Shown here piece by piece: positions 1 to 8,815 of a DNA stretch of 64,000 nucleotides. Positions within the stretch are counted from its first letter, which is position 1. Every line of letters begins with the position of its first letter. The stretch is from the NCBI RefSeq assembly GCF_022539315.1, contig NC_066313.1, positions 67,583,934 through 67,647,933 of the forward strand, written 5' to 3'. The notes under the pieces are model-generated. The model ran no database searches. It was not told the DNA's origin and saw nothing but the letters and a program-made list of their open reading frames with translations. The DNA is from Serinus canaria. Its lineage: Eukaryota; Chordata; Aves; Passeriformes; Fringillidae. The position numbers were made by a program, and so were the translations under genes.

Positions 1-372
1 ATGCAAACCTAACATTTTTTGTGAATGATTACTTACTTCCTATTTGAAGCACAAAAGCTCATCACTTATAGAATAGGTCAAGCTTTCAGTGCCTATTAGT
101 CCTAGTCTGGAATGAATTAATGCATTTTCCTGTGTTCATTTTCCTTTTCTCTTGTAGGAATAGTATATTGGACATTTGTGGAAAGGAAGGGAGCAAAAAT
201 CCTGCACTGTTATCAGGTGAATAAGTAAACAAGAACAAAAGAATACACTCAAAAATCTCTTTTTGGTTTCACATCAGGCTCATTGTGACTATAGCACTGT
301 GAAGTTTGGAATTAAAAGTATCAATTCTCCCAACTCAGAACAATAAATGGGAAAAAATGACAAGTAGCCCAG
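1..372. other. Flank downstream of SPRY2
   Basis: AT-rich sequence beyond the likely SPRY2 polyadenylation site. No open frame of note, repeat family or RNA gene is visible. It is probably intergenic, unless SPRY2 uses a more distal poly(A) site that lies here or outside the window. Confidence 0.5.
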
Positions 373-378
373 TTTAAT
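373..378 (-). terminator. SPRY2: Candidate SPRY2 poly(A) signal (ATTAAA)
   Basis: The plus strand reads tttaat, which is ATTAAA on the SPRY2 strand, about 785 nt after the stop codon. I see no canonical AATAAA on the minus strand between the stop codon and the window edge. TATAAA variants near 403 and 508 are alternatives. Cleavage would fall near 350-360. The call rests on motif and spacing only. Confidence 0.4.
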
Positions 379-690
379 TTCAAACGTTAATATATTTTCT
401 ATTTTATAGTGAACATATGCATCATTCACCCCTTATTTGCAGCAACTATGACGTCCTCATAAAAAGGGGTGACATTTGTAAGATGCCTCTTAAAATAAAT
501 ATTTCTTTTTATAAAATAATAAAACTTCAAATAAATATTCTTTACACTAAACAATATGTTGAAAAAATTAGAAAATAAAGGCTGAATTTTACTGTAACTG
601 TACAATATACATGAAGTCCAAAGGGAAATCAAAGTCTTGTAATAGAAGGTTTCCGTAAGACAAAATACAATCTAAAAACATACTGATTGA

Positions 691-698
691 TTCACATT
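691..698 (-). promoter_or_regulatory. miR-23 family 8-mer seed match
   Basis: The minus strand reads AATGTGAA, complementary to the miR-23 seed with an A opposite position 1. It sits about 460 nt into the SPRY2 3' UTR and 70 nt from a miR-27 match. miR-23 and miR-27 are co-transcribed in vertebrate clusters, so joint action is plausible. This is a seed match only. Confidence 0.45.
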
Positions 699-766
699 CT
701 TCCGAATGTACAACATATTAGTATAATATTTTGTGACTGTGCCATGTCTTATGACAGCACTTACTT

Positions 767-774
767 TTCACAGT
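767..774 (-). promoter_or_regulatory. miR-27 family 8-mer seed match
   Basis: The minus strand reads ACTGTGAA, a full 8-mer match to the miR-27 seed, about 390 nt after the stop codon. Repression of SPRY2 by miR-27 has been described in mammals as I recall it. Its presence in a bird UTR suggests an old site. Confidence 0.5.
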
Positions 775-788
775 TGAAAATATTATTG

Positions 789-796
789 TATATACA
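789..796 (-). promoter_or_regulatory. Pumilio response element
   Basis: The minus strand reads TGTATATA, matching the Pumilio consensus TGTANATA. It lies in the SPRY2 3' UTR, 15 nt from the miR-27 match, a spacing at which Pumilio binding can influence microRNA access. Motif match only. Confidence 0.4.
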
Positions 797-917
797 AAAA
801 TATAGCACATTATCTCTGGCAGAAAACAATGAAAAAAAAGGAGTCATTTGCTAATTTACAAATTTTGCAAGTACTATTCACAAACAATAGAGTTGCCTAG
901 GAGTGTCTGTGTTGCTT

Positions 918-925
918 TAGCTTAT
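918..925 (-). promoter_or_regulatory. miR-21 8-mer seed match
   Basis: The minus strand reads ATAAGCTA, the full 8-mer target for the miR-21 seed, about 236 nt after the SPRY2 stop codon. SPRY2 is an established miR-21 target in mammals, where loss of SPRY2 raises ERK signalling. The site being intact in this bird UTR supports both the gene identity and an ancient regulatory link. Confidence 0.65.
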
Positions 926-1160
926 GCAATATGTGGGTCACAATGTACTGCATCCCTTTTTTTCCCCCTGTATGCCACTAGCTGGATTCTAACAAGCGTA
1001 TCAGTTAAGATGGCACACACACAGAAAAGCATTTCACTGCAAACAGCAAAGTCCATCCCCAACCCTTCTACTACAGTGCCAAGACCATAGCTGCTTAGTT
1101 GGTTGCATATGTACATTAAAATAATAATCCTTGTTACTTTAGTATTTCTGGCTAGTGATG

Positions 1161-2096
1161 CTATGTTGGCTTTTCAAAGTTCCTGGGGGGTACGCTGGGA
1201 ACTTTGCAGCAAACGGTGTTGGAGTGTTTGCAGCGGCACCCAGGCCGATTTACCCGGTCGTAACAGCCCTGGCACAACTTAAGGCAACCCTTGGCTGGTA
1301 GGTAACACCACAAGCAAGGCAGAAAGAGGGACACTACACCCATGGCGGACCACCTAGTGCAGCAATGTGACTGACTGCAGGAGCAGGGGTTGTCAGCACA
1401 GTTGTCCTCGTCATCATTTGAGCAGTGATAGAAGAGGCCCTTCACACAGCAAACACAAGTCCCGTAATCAACCACGTTCTGGGCTGAGCAAAGACACTGC
1501 TTGTCACAGATCCAACACGAGGGGAGGGTCCTTGGATAAGTGCACTCCTTACACTTACACTTTCCACAGTCCTCACACCTGTAGCTGTGTGCTCCCAAGT
1601 CTTCTTTGCTCAGTGGCTTCAGCTCACTCGGCTTGAGCTCAGACTTGGGCTGCATTCGGACTATCCCATCAGCAACTGGCCCCGAAGATGATCCCAGAAG
1701 TCTTTGTTCTGACGAATTACTGCTCGTACTTGTCCTCGTACTGCTCCGTGAGCCTGTGCTGACTGTGCTGATGGACCGGGACAGAGGCGCTCGAGGAGAT
1801 GCGTGCGTTTGCGTGTGCTGGATCCGGCTAAAATGACGATGCTCAGACAAGCCATGGGGCCTTTCATTTTTGGGTTGGGTTGTTACCCGAGGAGAAGACT
1901 TGACCCCCGGCCGTGGAGCCACCGTAGGGCCCTCTGTGTATTCATTAGTGTTCCGGATGGCTCTGATCTGGTCCAAGGACAAGACGTGGACCTGCTGCAT
2001 CAGGACATCCCGCAGGTCAGGCTCCCCATGCGGTCTCCCACTGTCACGCCGAGCCTGTAGCAAGGGCTGCGACCCACTGCCGTGCTGAGTCTCCAT
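1161..2096 (-). CDS. SPRY2: Sprouty homolog 2 (SPRY2), complete coding region
   Basis: Single-exon coding region of 311 residues, close to the roughly 315 of mammalian SPRY2. Sprouty-2 is a membrane-recruited adaptor that is induced by FGF/EGF signalling and dampens RAS-ERK output; it also binds the ubiquitin ligase CBL. In order: an N-terminal segment with the NEYTEGP motif (Tyr53, matching the phospho-tyrosine that binds CBL and GRB2); a Ser/Thr-rich motif at about 105-130 that carries regulatory phosphosites; a cysteine-rich Sprouty domain at about 174-290 with repeated CxxC patterns and the run [14 protein letters not shown]; and a C-terminal PSVPPR proline motif (about 300-305) for GRB2 SH3 binding. 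The start is the first in-frame ATG after the splice acceptor. The stop is TAG at 1161-1163. No frameshift or missing key residue is seen. SPRY1 and SPRY4 fit the N-terminus and tail less well. Confidence 0.98.
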   Translation of the reverse strand: METQHGSGSQPLLQARRDSGRPHGEPDLRDVLMQQVHVLSLDQIRAIRNTNEYTEGPTVAPRPGVKSSPRVTTQPKNERPHGLSEHRHFSRIQHTQTHASPRAPLSRSISTVSTGSRSSTRTSTSSNSSEQRLLGSSSGPVADGIVRMQPKSELKPSELKPLSKEDLGAHSYRCEDCGKCKCKECTYPRTLPSCWICDKQCLCSAQNVVDYGTCVCCVKGLFYHCSNDDEDNCADNPCSCSQSHCCTRWSAMGVVSLFLPCLWCYLPAKGCLKLCQGCYDRVNRPGCRCKHSNTVCCKVPSVPPRNFEKPT

Positions 2097-2139
2097 CAGT
2101 GCCCAGAAGCTTGCTCACCCCGCCAGGCTTAGAACACAT
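2044..2139 (-). other. Upstream ORF overlapping the SPRY2 start codon
   Basis: An ATG at 2139-2137, 8 nt inside exon 2, opens a 31-codon frame that runs past the SPRY2 start in another frame and ends at TGA (2046-2044). Neither ATG has a strong Kozak context: both have C at -3, but the SPRY2 ATG has G at +4 and the upstream one has T. Leaky scanning would be needed to reach SPRY2, so the uORF could lower its translation. The peptide shows no domain and is probably regulatory only. Confidence 0.5.
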
Positions 2140-2147
2140 CTGAAATC
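2097..2147 (-). other. SPRY2: SPRY2 exon 2 5' UTR and splice acceptor
   Basis: On the minus strand a polypyrimidine stretch (cctctcttttttgctccag) ends in AG at 2149-2148, giving a strong acceptor 51 nt before the SPRY2 ATG. Vertebrate SPRY2 genes have a non-coding first exon and all coding sequence in the second, which matches. A second AG 8 nt further on is a weaker alternative. Confidence 0.65.
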
Positions 2148-5100
2148 CTGGAGCAAAAAAGAGAGGATTCACTATTGAAACAGGTCTCGTGCTCTCTCCA
2201 GCAGCTTTTCAAGCCTGCAGGACCCCACAGCACCGCAGACAATCAGGTAATGCATCAGCCATTAAAAAAAGGAGTCATGTCTGGGACAAGCACTGGCACT
2301 GGTCAGCTGAGTGACCAAATTCCCTTGGCCTGTTCTGCCTACTGCTGCGGAGAGTTTAAGGACCTTTAAGAATCCCTAGAACCTTTCCTAGGACAATGCA
2401 ACTTAACTTGTGGCTCTGGAAAATCTAGGTATTACTCCTGCTGACTGAGGCTTCTCAGGCCAGCTTCTGGTTAGACCATGGCCTTTAAAGTGATTACATT
2501 TCGGCCACTTGAAGTGACACTTCTTTTCACATCAGGCTACTGAAAACCTTATACTAAAAAAAAAAAAAAAAACAAACTATCCTGCAAGTATTTAGCAAGT
2601 GTAATGTGACCTGCTGATGACAGACATATAATTCTCCAATTTTGTTTAAAACTGGATAATATTTTGGTAGGCTAGTCTCTTTACACATTAAACTTTACAT
2701 GATGTAAATAGGAAATTTTAGTTTAATACCAATGGTCCCAAGAAAAACACTAAATAGCAATAAAATGTTTGAGGTTAGACATTAAATGAGTTAGTGCTAC
2801 CAAAAACTTCAACAGCACAAGTAAAAATATCTCTCTCCAGTATTTTAGTGTGTGTCATACTGGTGCACACCACTGTGATTGTTATTTTAAGGCTCAAAAC
2901 TACAAAAGCAATGTTACCACAGTTGTTTGGTTGTTGTTCTTTTTTTATGTAAAAAATTCCATAGACTACATTTCAAATTGTAAATATTATCAAAAGTGGC
3001 TTGTGGGATAGAGGCATGCATAACATAATCAAATAATGCCAGCATCAGAGACGTCTACTTGATTGTGAATATTACTTGAAAGGATCGTTAACTACAAAGT
3101 AGAAATGCAGACTTTAGAATTTAAATGAAAAGCCAGTAAAAGAAACAGAAGATGAGAACTTGTAAATAACTTCCACACTCAAATATGCGCAAGTTTCAAG
3201 TACTGCCCTCTAAACTAGTTAATATTTGCTCTGCCTTTATCATATCTTAAAGTGGCTCCAAAATCCAATTACCTATACAAAAATCCAGAACAATATTCTA
3301 CAATTAAAACCCAAGTAGGAACCAAACTTCTTACAAGGACCACACAATGTCTTCAATTATACCTAGAAAGAGCACCATAGTGTTACTCTGTACACATCAG
3401 TTACCAACAATAATACTGTACTGCAGAATAGCAAAATATAGCCAAACAGTTTAACAAAGAGTATCTCAAGACACAGTCTTTATTCTAACATCAATGCAAA
3501 ACATTTAACCTTTTAACTCCTGGCTTCCCCTCCTTCAAGTGTTTTTTCTTAAAAAAAAAAAAAAATACATATAGACAAATCTCTGACTTTCAAGAGTGAC
3601 CACTTCTTTTAAATATTGCTAAATCCTGGTTTTGGACACAGGATGTATGTTACGGTGCTCCTTTCCCCCCCTGCCCACAACCCCCCCAAAAAGTCTTGCA
3701 AACTTGTCTTGAAGCATTGCTTATACTTTTTTCTTTTTTTTTTTTTTTCAAATGAAAACCTCCGCCATACCAAAGTTTCAAGCAACAGCCTAAGTAGAGG
3801 GTCACCTCCTCTGAAACTATCTGGAGATAGGAAAGAATAGAAAATAAAATGCTTTCCCCATTCTTGAGAGGAATTGGCAGCCCTATGTCTCCTCCGCGTC
3901 CAGGTTTCCACCAGCCCCAGCCAGCCTAGAGGGTACGCCGGATCAGCCCCTGCCTCTCCAGAAATGACAACCCACTGCAAAAGCAAAGCTGACCCTGACC
4001 TGAAGGCGATTCAGACGACCCCGGAATCGGTGGCGGAGCCCCCCTCCGACGCCAAGGTGGGAGCTGGAAAAGCAGCCTCCGGTCTCCGCTTCCCTCCCCG
4101 CCTCCAGCTCCGTCTCGGGCGGGGGGCGCGCAGCAGGTGGGAGGCGACAGCCCCTCGCCCGCCGGAGAGTGCAGACAACCTGGAGATAACCAGGAGACAT
4201 CCTCTGGGCTGGAAGGTGGGAGGGGGCTGCTTCAGCCGCCTTATCAGAAAGTCAAACCCATGCTTCCTTTTAACTCTTCCCCCCTGCCCTCCCCCAGGAG
4301 ATGCTAAAGGAGCCTCCCCTCCCGGGAAGTGCCAGGCGCCCTGCAGACGGTTCAGACAACACCTCCGGGACAGCTGGGCAAAAGGCAGATTACCCCCTCT
4401 CGCCTTGCCCTAAACACCCATTCAACTTCACAAAGCCAGCCGCTGGAAAAGCTCCTCTTATTTTACGCATATTCTGCAAATTGCCCTGACCTTCAGCCCG
4501 CCCCGCTCCGCCCCAGCCCGGAGGGACCCAGGAGGCATTTCCAGTGGGGCATCAGGCCGAGCCGGGTGCTCCCCGTTTTTTCTCCCCGTCATAGATCCGC
4601 TAACAGGACAGGATGCAAAGAACCAGCATATTTCTTTGCAAACCTACATTCCCCTGAAAAATCCTGTCGGGAGGGCACACCTCTCCCTCCTCTGACCTAG
4701 TACTTCTCCCCTTTGCATCCGCCAAGAGCAAGAGAAGCAGATTTGCCTTTTTGTGTGTGCATGTGTGTGATAACACGATTCCCCACTTCTAAGAGGCAAA
4801 GTCCACTCTCACCGAGCTCAAGTGCCAGGATTGCTAACTTTTCTTTTCTTTCAAGCTGGGCTTGGCAAAAGGGTGGGCGAGGGGGACGGGTTTCGCGTTC
4901 GACACATTTGGGGAGATTCAAAAGGCGAGGGGTTTCTCGCGTGCTGTGGAAAAATCCCGTGTACAGCTGGCCGGGGAAGGGCGAAGCCTAAAGGAGAGAA
5001 GTCCTCTGCCCGTGAATTTCTGTTTTGTGGCCGGAGCCTGTGCAAGGCACCCCCACCCCCATTCCCACCGCACACACACCAACCACCTCCTTTTCTTTCA

Positions 5101-6108
5101 AAGTGCTTTGAAACCCCCATTAAGGGCCGAGTGTGTGATCAGACTATGGATTAGGGCTAAAGGGACTTTACCATCGGGGTGGGGCAAAGTGACACACAAA
5201 CAGCTTGCTGAAAACACCAGCAGCTTTTTTTTTTTTCTTTTTTTCCTTTTTTTTTTTTTTAATGGGGGAAGGGGGCTGTCACGAATTAAAAAAAAAATAA
5301 AAATTAAAAACCCCAAAAAAGTAAAAAATTATGGCTCTTCCTTCCCCTCCACACATGCCCTCTGCATAGAAGAACCTAGGGAAGGACTTTCCTGGTCTTA
5401 CAGATCGAATTAGTTCATCACAGGAGAAGTATCTAAGCTTACACACACGCACGCACACACACTTATATATTTGTATCAGACGTGCACTCACTTCCGAATC
5501 GCACGGATCTCCTGACGCCACTAGAGACAGGCGTAAATCACGCACTGCAAGGCGGGTCGCTCCTTCTCCCCCAAGAGTGGGGCACCAACAGCCCCAACGC
5601 TCGCCAGCCCCGCTGCGCCCTCCCTTCACCTCCCCCGGGGCTTGTCGGAAACCCACGCGTGCCCAGCGAGGCAGAAGCGCGCAGGACCTCCCGTGCCCGG
5701 CCCCCCGCAGCAGCAGCACGGAGAACACGCCGGAGTTGTGGCTCCTTCAAGCGCACCCCCCGGCCCGCTCGCAGCCCCCGCAGGCATTCCGGGGCGCCCG
5801 GGCAGCCCTCCGCCCCCCGCGCAGCCTTCCGCACCCCCGGGGCACCCCGGCGGGGCACGAACGCGGCGCAGCCCGCAAACCCCGCGGAGCTCCCCCCACC
5901 CCTCCCCGGAGAGAAACCGCTCCGAAATCCCACCTCCAGCTCCTCTCTGAGAAAGGAAAGAGAAGGGAAGGGGGAGAGGGAGAACCTGTACGAATGGAAA
6001 AAGGATCGGCCTCAAACATTTCCACGAGTTTTCTTGGAGCAACCAAAGGGGGGGGGGGGGAGGAGGTTACTGAAAAGCTTGTTTTGCAAAGAAGGAAAAG
6101 GCTCTCAC
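2148..6108 (-). other. SPRY2: SPRY2 intron 1
   Basis: Inferred intron between the acceptor at 2148 and a donor at 6108-6107 (minus strand CACG|GTGAGAG). The first part (about 2150-3850) is AT-rich with poly(A)/poly(T) runs. From about 3870 to 4560 it becomes GC-rich, and from 4560 to 5470 it is mixed, with a polypyrimidine stretch at 5226-5262 and a CA-rich run near 5440. An octamer-like ATGCAAAG (near 4612) and TTTGCAAA (near 4635) sit close together. Several open frames cross this area, but they are GC-driven and show no domain. Intronic enhancers for FGF-responsive control are plausible but not shown. Confidence 0.5.
5226..5262. repeat. T-rich low-complexity tract
   Basis: Runs of T broken only by C make a 37-nt pyrimidine tract on the plus strand (A-rich on the SPRY2 strand), within intron 1. 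It is followed by A-rich sequence at about 5286-5330. Confidence 0.8.
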
Positions 6109-6950
6109 CGTGATCGCGGCGCTGCACCAAACCCCTCTCTCTCTTGTATTTTCTTCTTCCTGCGGTTTGCAAATAAATCCAGCCCTAAAGCAAAAAAAAA
6201 TTCTTTTCCGAACTCTGCTTTAGTCCAACTTGCAAATTAGAGTAAGAATGATCACCATGTAAAAAGGAAAAAAAAGTCCCGAGCAAAGTTAGGTGCCTCT
6301 CCCCAGATCGATTATAAATTCGTGTGTGTGCGTGTGTACACTACAATAATAATCAAAACACCTCTCCGGATCGGGGTGGGTTTTCTTTGCTGCTAAAAAT
6401 CACTCAGTCTTACACACACACTCTTTCTTTTTTTTTTTTTCCTCAATGAACAGGAGGCCGAATCGCCAATACCAAGTCACTTTTTTTTTTTGTTGCTGTT
6501 GCAAATTGATCAAGAGGAAAGGGAAAAGCCAAAGAAAACAAAACAAAGTGGATCTAAAATAAAATCCCAGAGCTTTCTTCCACTGAGCTCCTCCAAAAAA
6601 GCAGCTTGTGCAATGTAGCCGTTCTGCTGAGAAGCTGCTTGCTGCAGGCTCCTCTCTCCTCTCTCCCTCTTAGCTTTCTCGCTCCCTCTGCGAGCGTGTG
6701 TGTTGCAGGCAGATCTGTGGTTTGCAATCGGGGGGGTGTTTTGGGAGCGCAGCGGATTTGTGGTGGTGGTTGTTGTTGTGTGTTTGGAGGAGGTGGAGGA
6801 GGAGGAGGAGGAAGATTTGAGATCTGAGCTGTAGGGGCTCGGCGTTTTTCTGCTCGCTCGCTCTCTCCCTCTCTCTCTTTTTCTTTCCGGAGGAGGTAGG
6901 GTGATCTCTCTGCAAAAGCAGCAGTAAATGGCGTCATGTGGATCTGAGGA
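6109..6950 (-). other. SPRY2: Inferred SPRY2 exon 1 (5' UTR)
   Basis: A donor-like junction (GCGATCACG|GTGAGAG on the minus strand) defines the 3' end at 6109. The 5' end near 6950 is placed about 25-30 nt downstream of a TATA-like element. The segment is CpG-rich at its ends and contains a G run at about 6048-6060 just inside the intron, T-rich runs near 6425 and 6480, and a GA/CT-rich stretch at 6780-6830. No long conserved frame is visible. A shorter exon with a later transcription start is equally possible. Confidence 0.4.
6926..6936. promoter_or_regulatory. YY1-like motif downstream of the start site
   Basis: The plus strand reads aaatggcgtca, close to the YY1 consensus AAnATGGCG that often sits just inside vertebrate start sites. 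The overlapping tgacgc on the minus strand is a CRE half-site. It lies about 15-25 nt inside the inferred SPRY2 transcript. Confidence 0.35.
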
Positions 6951-6977
6951 GGAACAGAGCAGTTGTTGTCCCAGAGG

Positions 6978-7006
6978 ATATATCGCATCCGGTCCCAGCT
7001 CATTGG
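6978..7006 (-). promoter_or_regulatory. SPRY2: Candidate SPRY2 core promoter (CCAAT and TATA-like)
   Basis: Read on the minus strand, AGCCAATG (CCAAT at 7006-7002) is followed after about 18 nt by GATATATCC (ATATAT at 6983-6978). The order and orientation fit a start site near 6950 on the SPRY2 strand. The CCAAT box is closer to the TATA-like element than usual. Inferred from motifs only. Confidence 0.4.
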
Positions 7007-7112
7007 CTCTGCGGGGCTACATTCACTGGCGCTCCCAGCGCCCTGCCAGCACTCAGAGCTGCGGGAGGCATTCAAAAGGGCAGCGCTGCCGCCGCCGAGC
7101 CAGCCCGGCTGT

Positions 7113-7193
7113 CCCGGCCCCGGCCCCGGCCCCGGCCCCGGCCCCGGCCCCGGCCCCGGCCCCGGCCCCGGCCCCGGCTCCGGCCCCGGCCCG
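7113..7193. repeat. GGCCCC/GGGGCC hexanucleotide repeat
   Basis: Ten perfect ggcccc units (7116-7175), one ggctcc interruption, then ggcccc and ggcccg. On the SPRY2 strand this is (GGGGCC)n, the motif expanded at human C9orf72. It lies about 165-240 bp upstream of the inferred start site, inside the CpG island. The G-rich strand could form G-quadruplexes. All frames across it are open and give Pro-Ala, Pro-Arg and Gly-Pro dipeptide runs, which explains several spurious long frames. Confidence 0.95.
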
Positions 7194-8815
7194 TCCGCGG
7201 CGCTCCCCGCGCTGCGCGGGGCGAGCGGCAGCCGCGCTGCCGGGGCCTGGCCGCAGCCTGTGCTCACGGGAGGCTGCTCCGTGCGCGGTCTCACGCCGCT
7301 CGGGCTTGCTTTTGTGCTCGTGTATTTACTCAGAGGCAGGCGGCGATAGGTTTGCAGGGAAACCCAGGGGAACTCGTTTCTCGCGGGGAGGAAGGCGCGC
7401 TCTCCCCTCCGCTGCGGGCGTTCGGAACACCCGTGTCCGAGTGCTCCTTGTTGCCTCCCACCCGTTTTTCTTAACCGAGTGGAATAAAAGTTTACACTTT
7501 CTACCCCTCCCCTCCCCCGCTTCGCCCTTTCCAGCCGCCGGTCGCCGGCCGCGCAGGGAGCAGGAAGGGTGATTACTTGGGGCATTGTCCCGCGGATTAA
7601 TGCGATTAGCCGGCGCGGAGGGCGCCCCCGTGCCCGGGCGGGAGCGCGGAGCGGGGCGCGGAGCTGGGCGGAGCGGGCGGCAGGTCCCCGCGCCTCGGGC
7701 GCCTGCCCGCGGGGTGCGCCGCGTCCCTGGCACCAGCGGGGTCCCCTCGCCTGTGCTGGGGTCCTGGATGTGTGTGGGGTTTTTTTCAAATAAGTTAAAA
7801 AACCCGTGCAAAGCTCGCCCCCCAACTTTATTTTAGTCAGCTGCCATTCGTGCGGGGAACACGGTCTACGAGCAGCTCGCAAACGTGACTGTTTGTCTTC
7901 TGGGCGTTTCCTGACACGGCCACAGCTCGGTCCCTTTGGTACGAGCTGGAAGCACTGTGCCTTGGACGCGGGCATCTTGCGCCGGCACGTATCTGTACGC
8001 GTACCCCTGTCCCCAGGCAGGCACGCACCGAGCACGAATGTTCCCGTGTCACGTGTGGCACTGCTTAAAATACACACCGTGTGTAAGGAAGTAATAGCTG
8101 CGCTATTCGCATGGACAGCCCTCGGTGCAAAGCCCCAACCAGCCCTCCACTACTCGAGGCGATTTCGCAGGCACTTCCTCTCCTACACCTGCTGGTCACC
8201 GCTCCGTGGAGGGGGTGGCCATTCCCCTTAAAAACGTGTAAATAATGAGGGCTGTGTCTCACATGGACGGCCTTCGGGTTTTCGTGGTTTTACGCTCAAG
8301 TATCCGTTCTTCCACAGTAATGTTCTGAACCTGCAAACTATTTTCCCTACTTGGGTGACAGTAAGGTCAGCCGGAGTTAAACGGGGCTCGCTTCTTTCCT
8401 TTCAAGCGGCTTCCATTGCTCCCTAGCCCGCACAGAACTGCTGCAGCCCGGCCGTGCGTTCCCTCCCAACCCTGTTCGACTCCTGGCCGTCAGACGGAGC
8501 GCTCTCCCGCCGGGGCGGGGGCTGCCCCTGGGCAGGAGCCGCAGCCCGGTGTGGCTGGGTTACCCTCGGGGCTCCGGGGAGTGGCGGCGGCGCGGCCGCT
8601 CTCCCCGCCAGAGGGAGCGCGGCGCCGGGGCGGGGGGCAGCGGGTCAGGGCGGCTCCGCGGGGGCACCAGCCCCGGCGCCGGGCAGCGCCGGAGGGAGCC
8701 GCGGGCCTGCCCTGAGCTTCCCCGCGGGAGGGGACACCCAGCGGCCTGGCGTCTCCATGAGGATGCGCCTGGCAGCGACATGAGCATCCTCGGAGATGTG
8801 CCCTGTGTGTAGGCT

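Larger units (their letters stand above)
373..1160 (-). other. SPRY2: SPRY2 3' UTR (exon 2, non-coding)
   Basis: AT-rich stretch directly after the SPRY2 stop codon on the coding strand. It contains several ATTTA pentamers around 495-540, a Pumilio-type element and full seed matches for three microRNA families, listed separately. SPRY2 is a rapidly induced, tightly dosed feedback inhibitor, so dense post-transcriptional control fits. The distal end is inferred from the ATTAAA candidate. Confidence 0.65.
5470..8815. promoter_or_regulatory. CpG island over SPRY2 exon 1 and promoter
   Basis: Dense CG dinucleotides and high G+C from about 5470 to 5930, 7040-7770 and 8430-8815, against an AT-rich background. 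Such islands mark promoters of developmental regulators and are often bivalent in embryonic chromatin. The island lies exactly where SPRY2 exon 1 should be and extends about 1.9 kb upstream of the inferred start site, which leaves room for alternative or divergent transcription. Confidence 0.8.

Noticed and set aside
3874..4413. 179-codon plus-strand frame in intron 1
   Set aside because: GC-rich intronic sequence with overlapping frames on both strands; no start context, domain or splice support.
5115..5130. CArG box (SRF site) in intron 1
   Set aside because: The sequence cccattaaggg has only five A/T bases between CC and GG, one short of the consensus.
5482..6240. Plus-strand 252-codon frame antisense to SPRY2 exon 1
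   Set aside because: It lies in the CpG island, overlaps other open frames in every phase, has no domain, and its composition follows G+C content.
6928..7572. Pro-Ala, Pro-Arg and Pro-Gly repeat proteins
   Set aside because: These are translations of the GGCCCC repeat in three frames, not genes.
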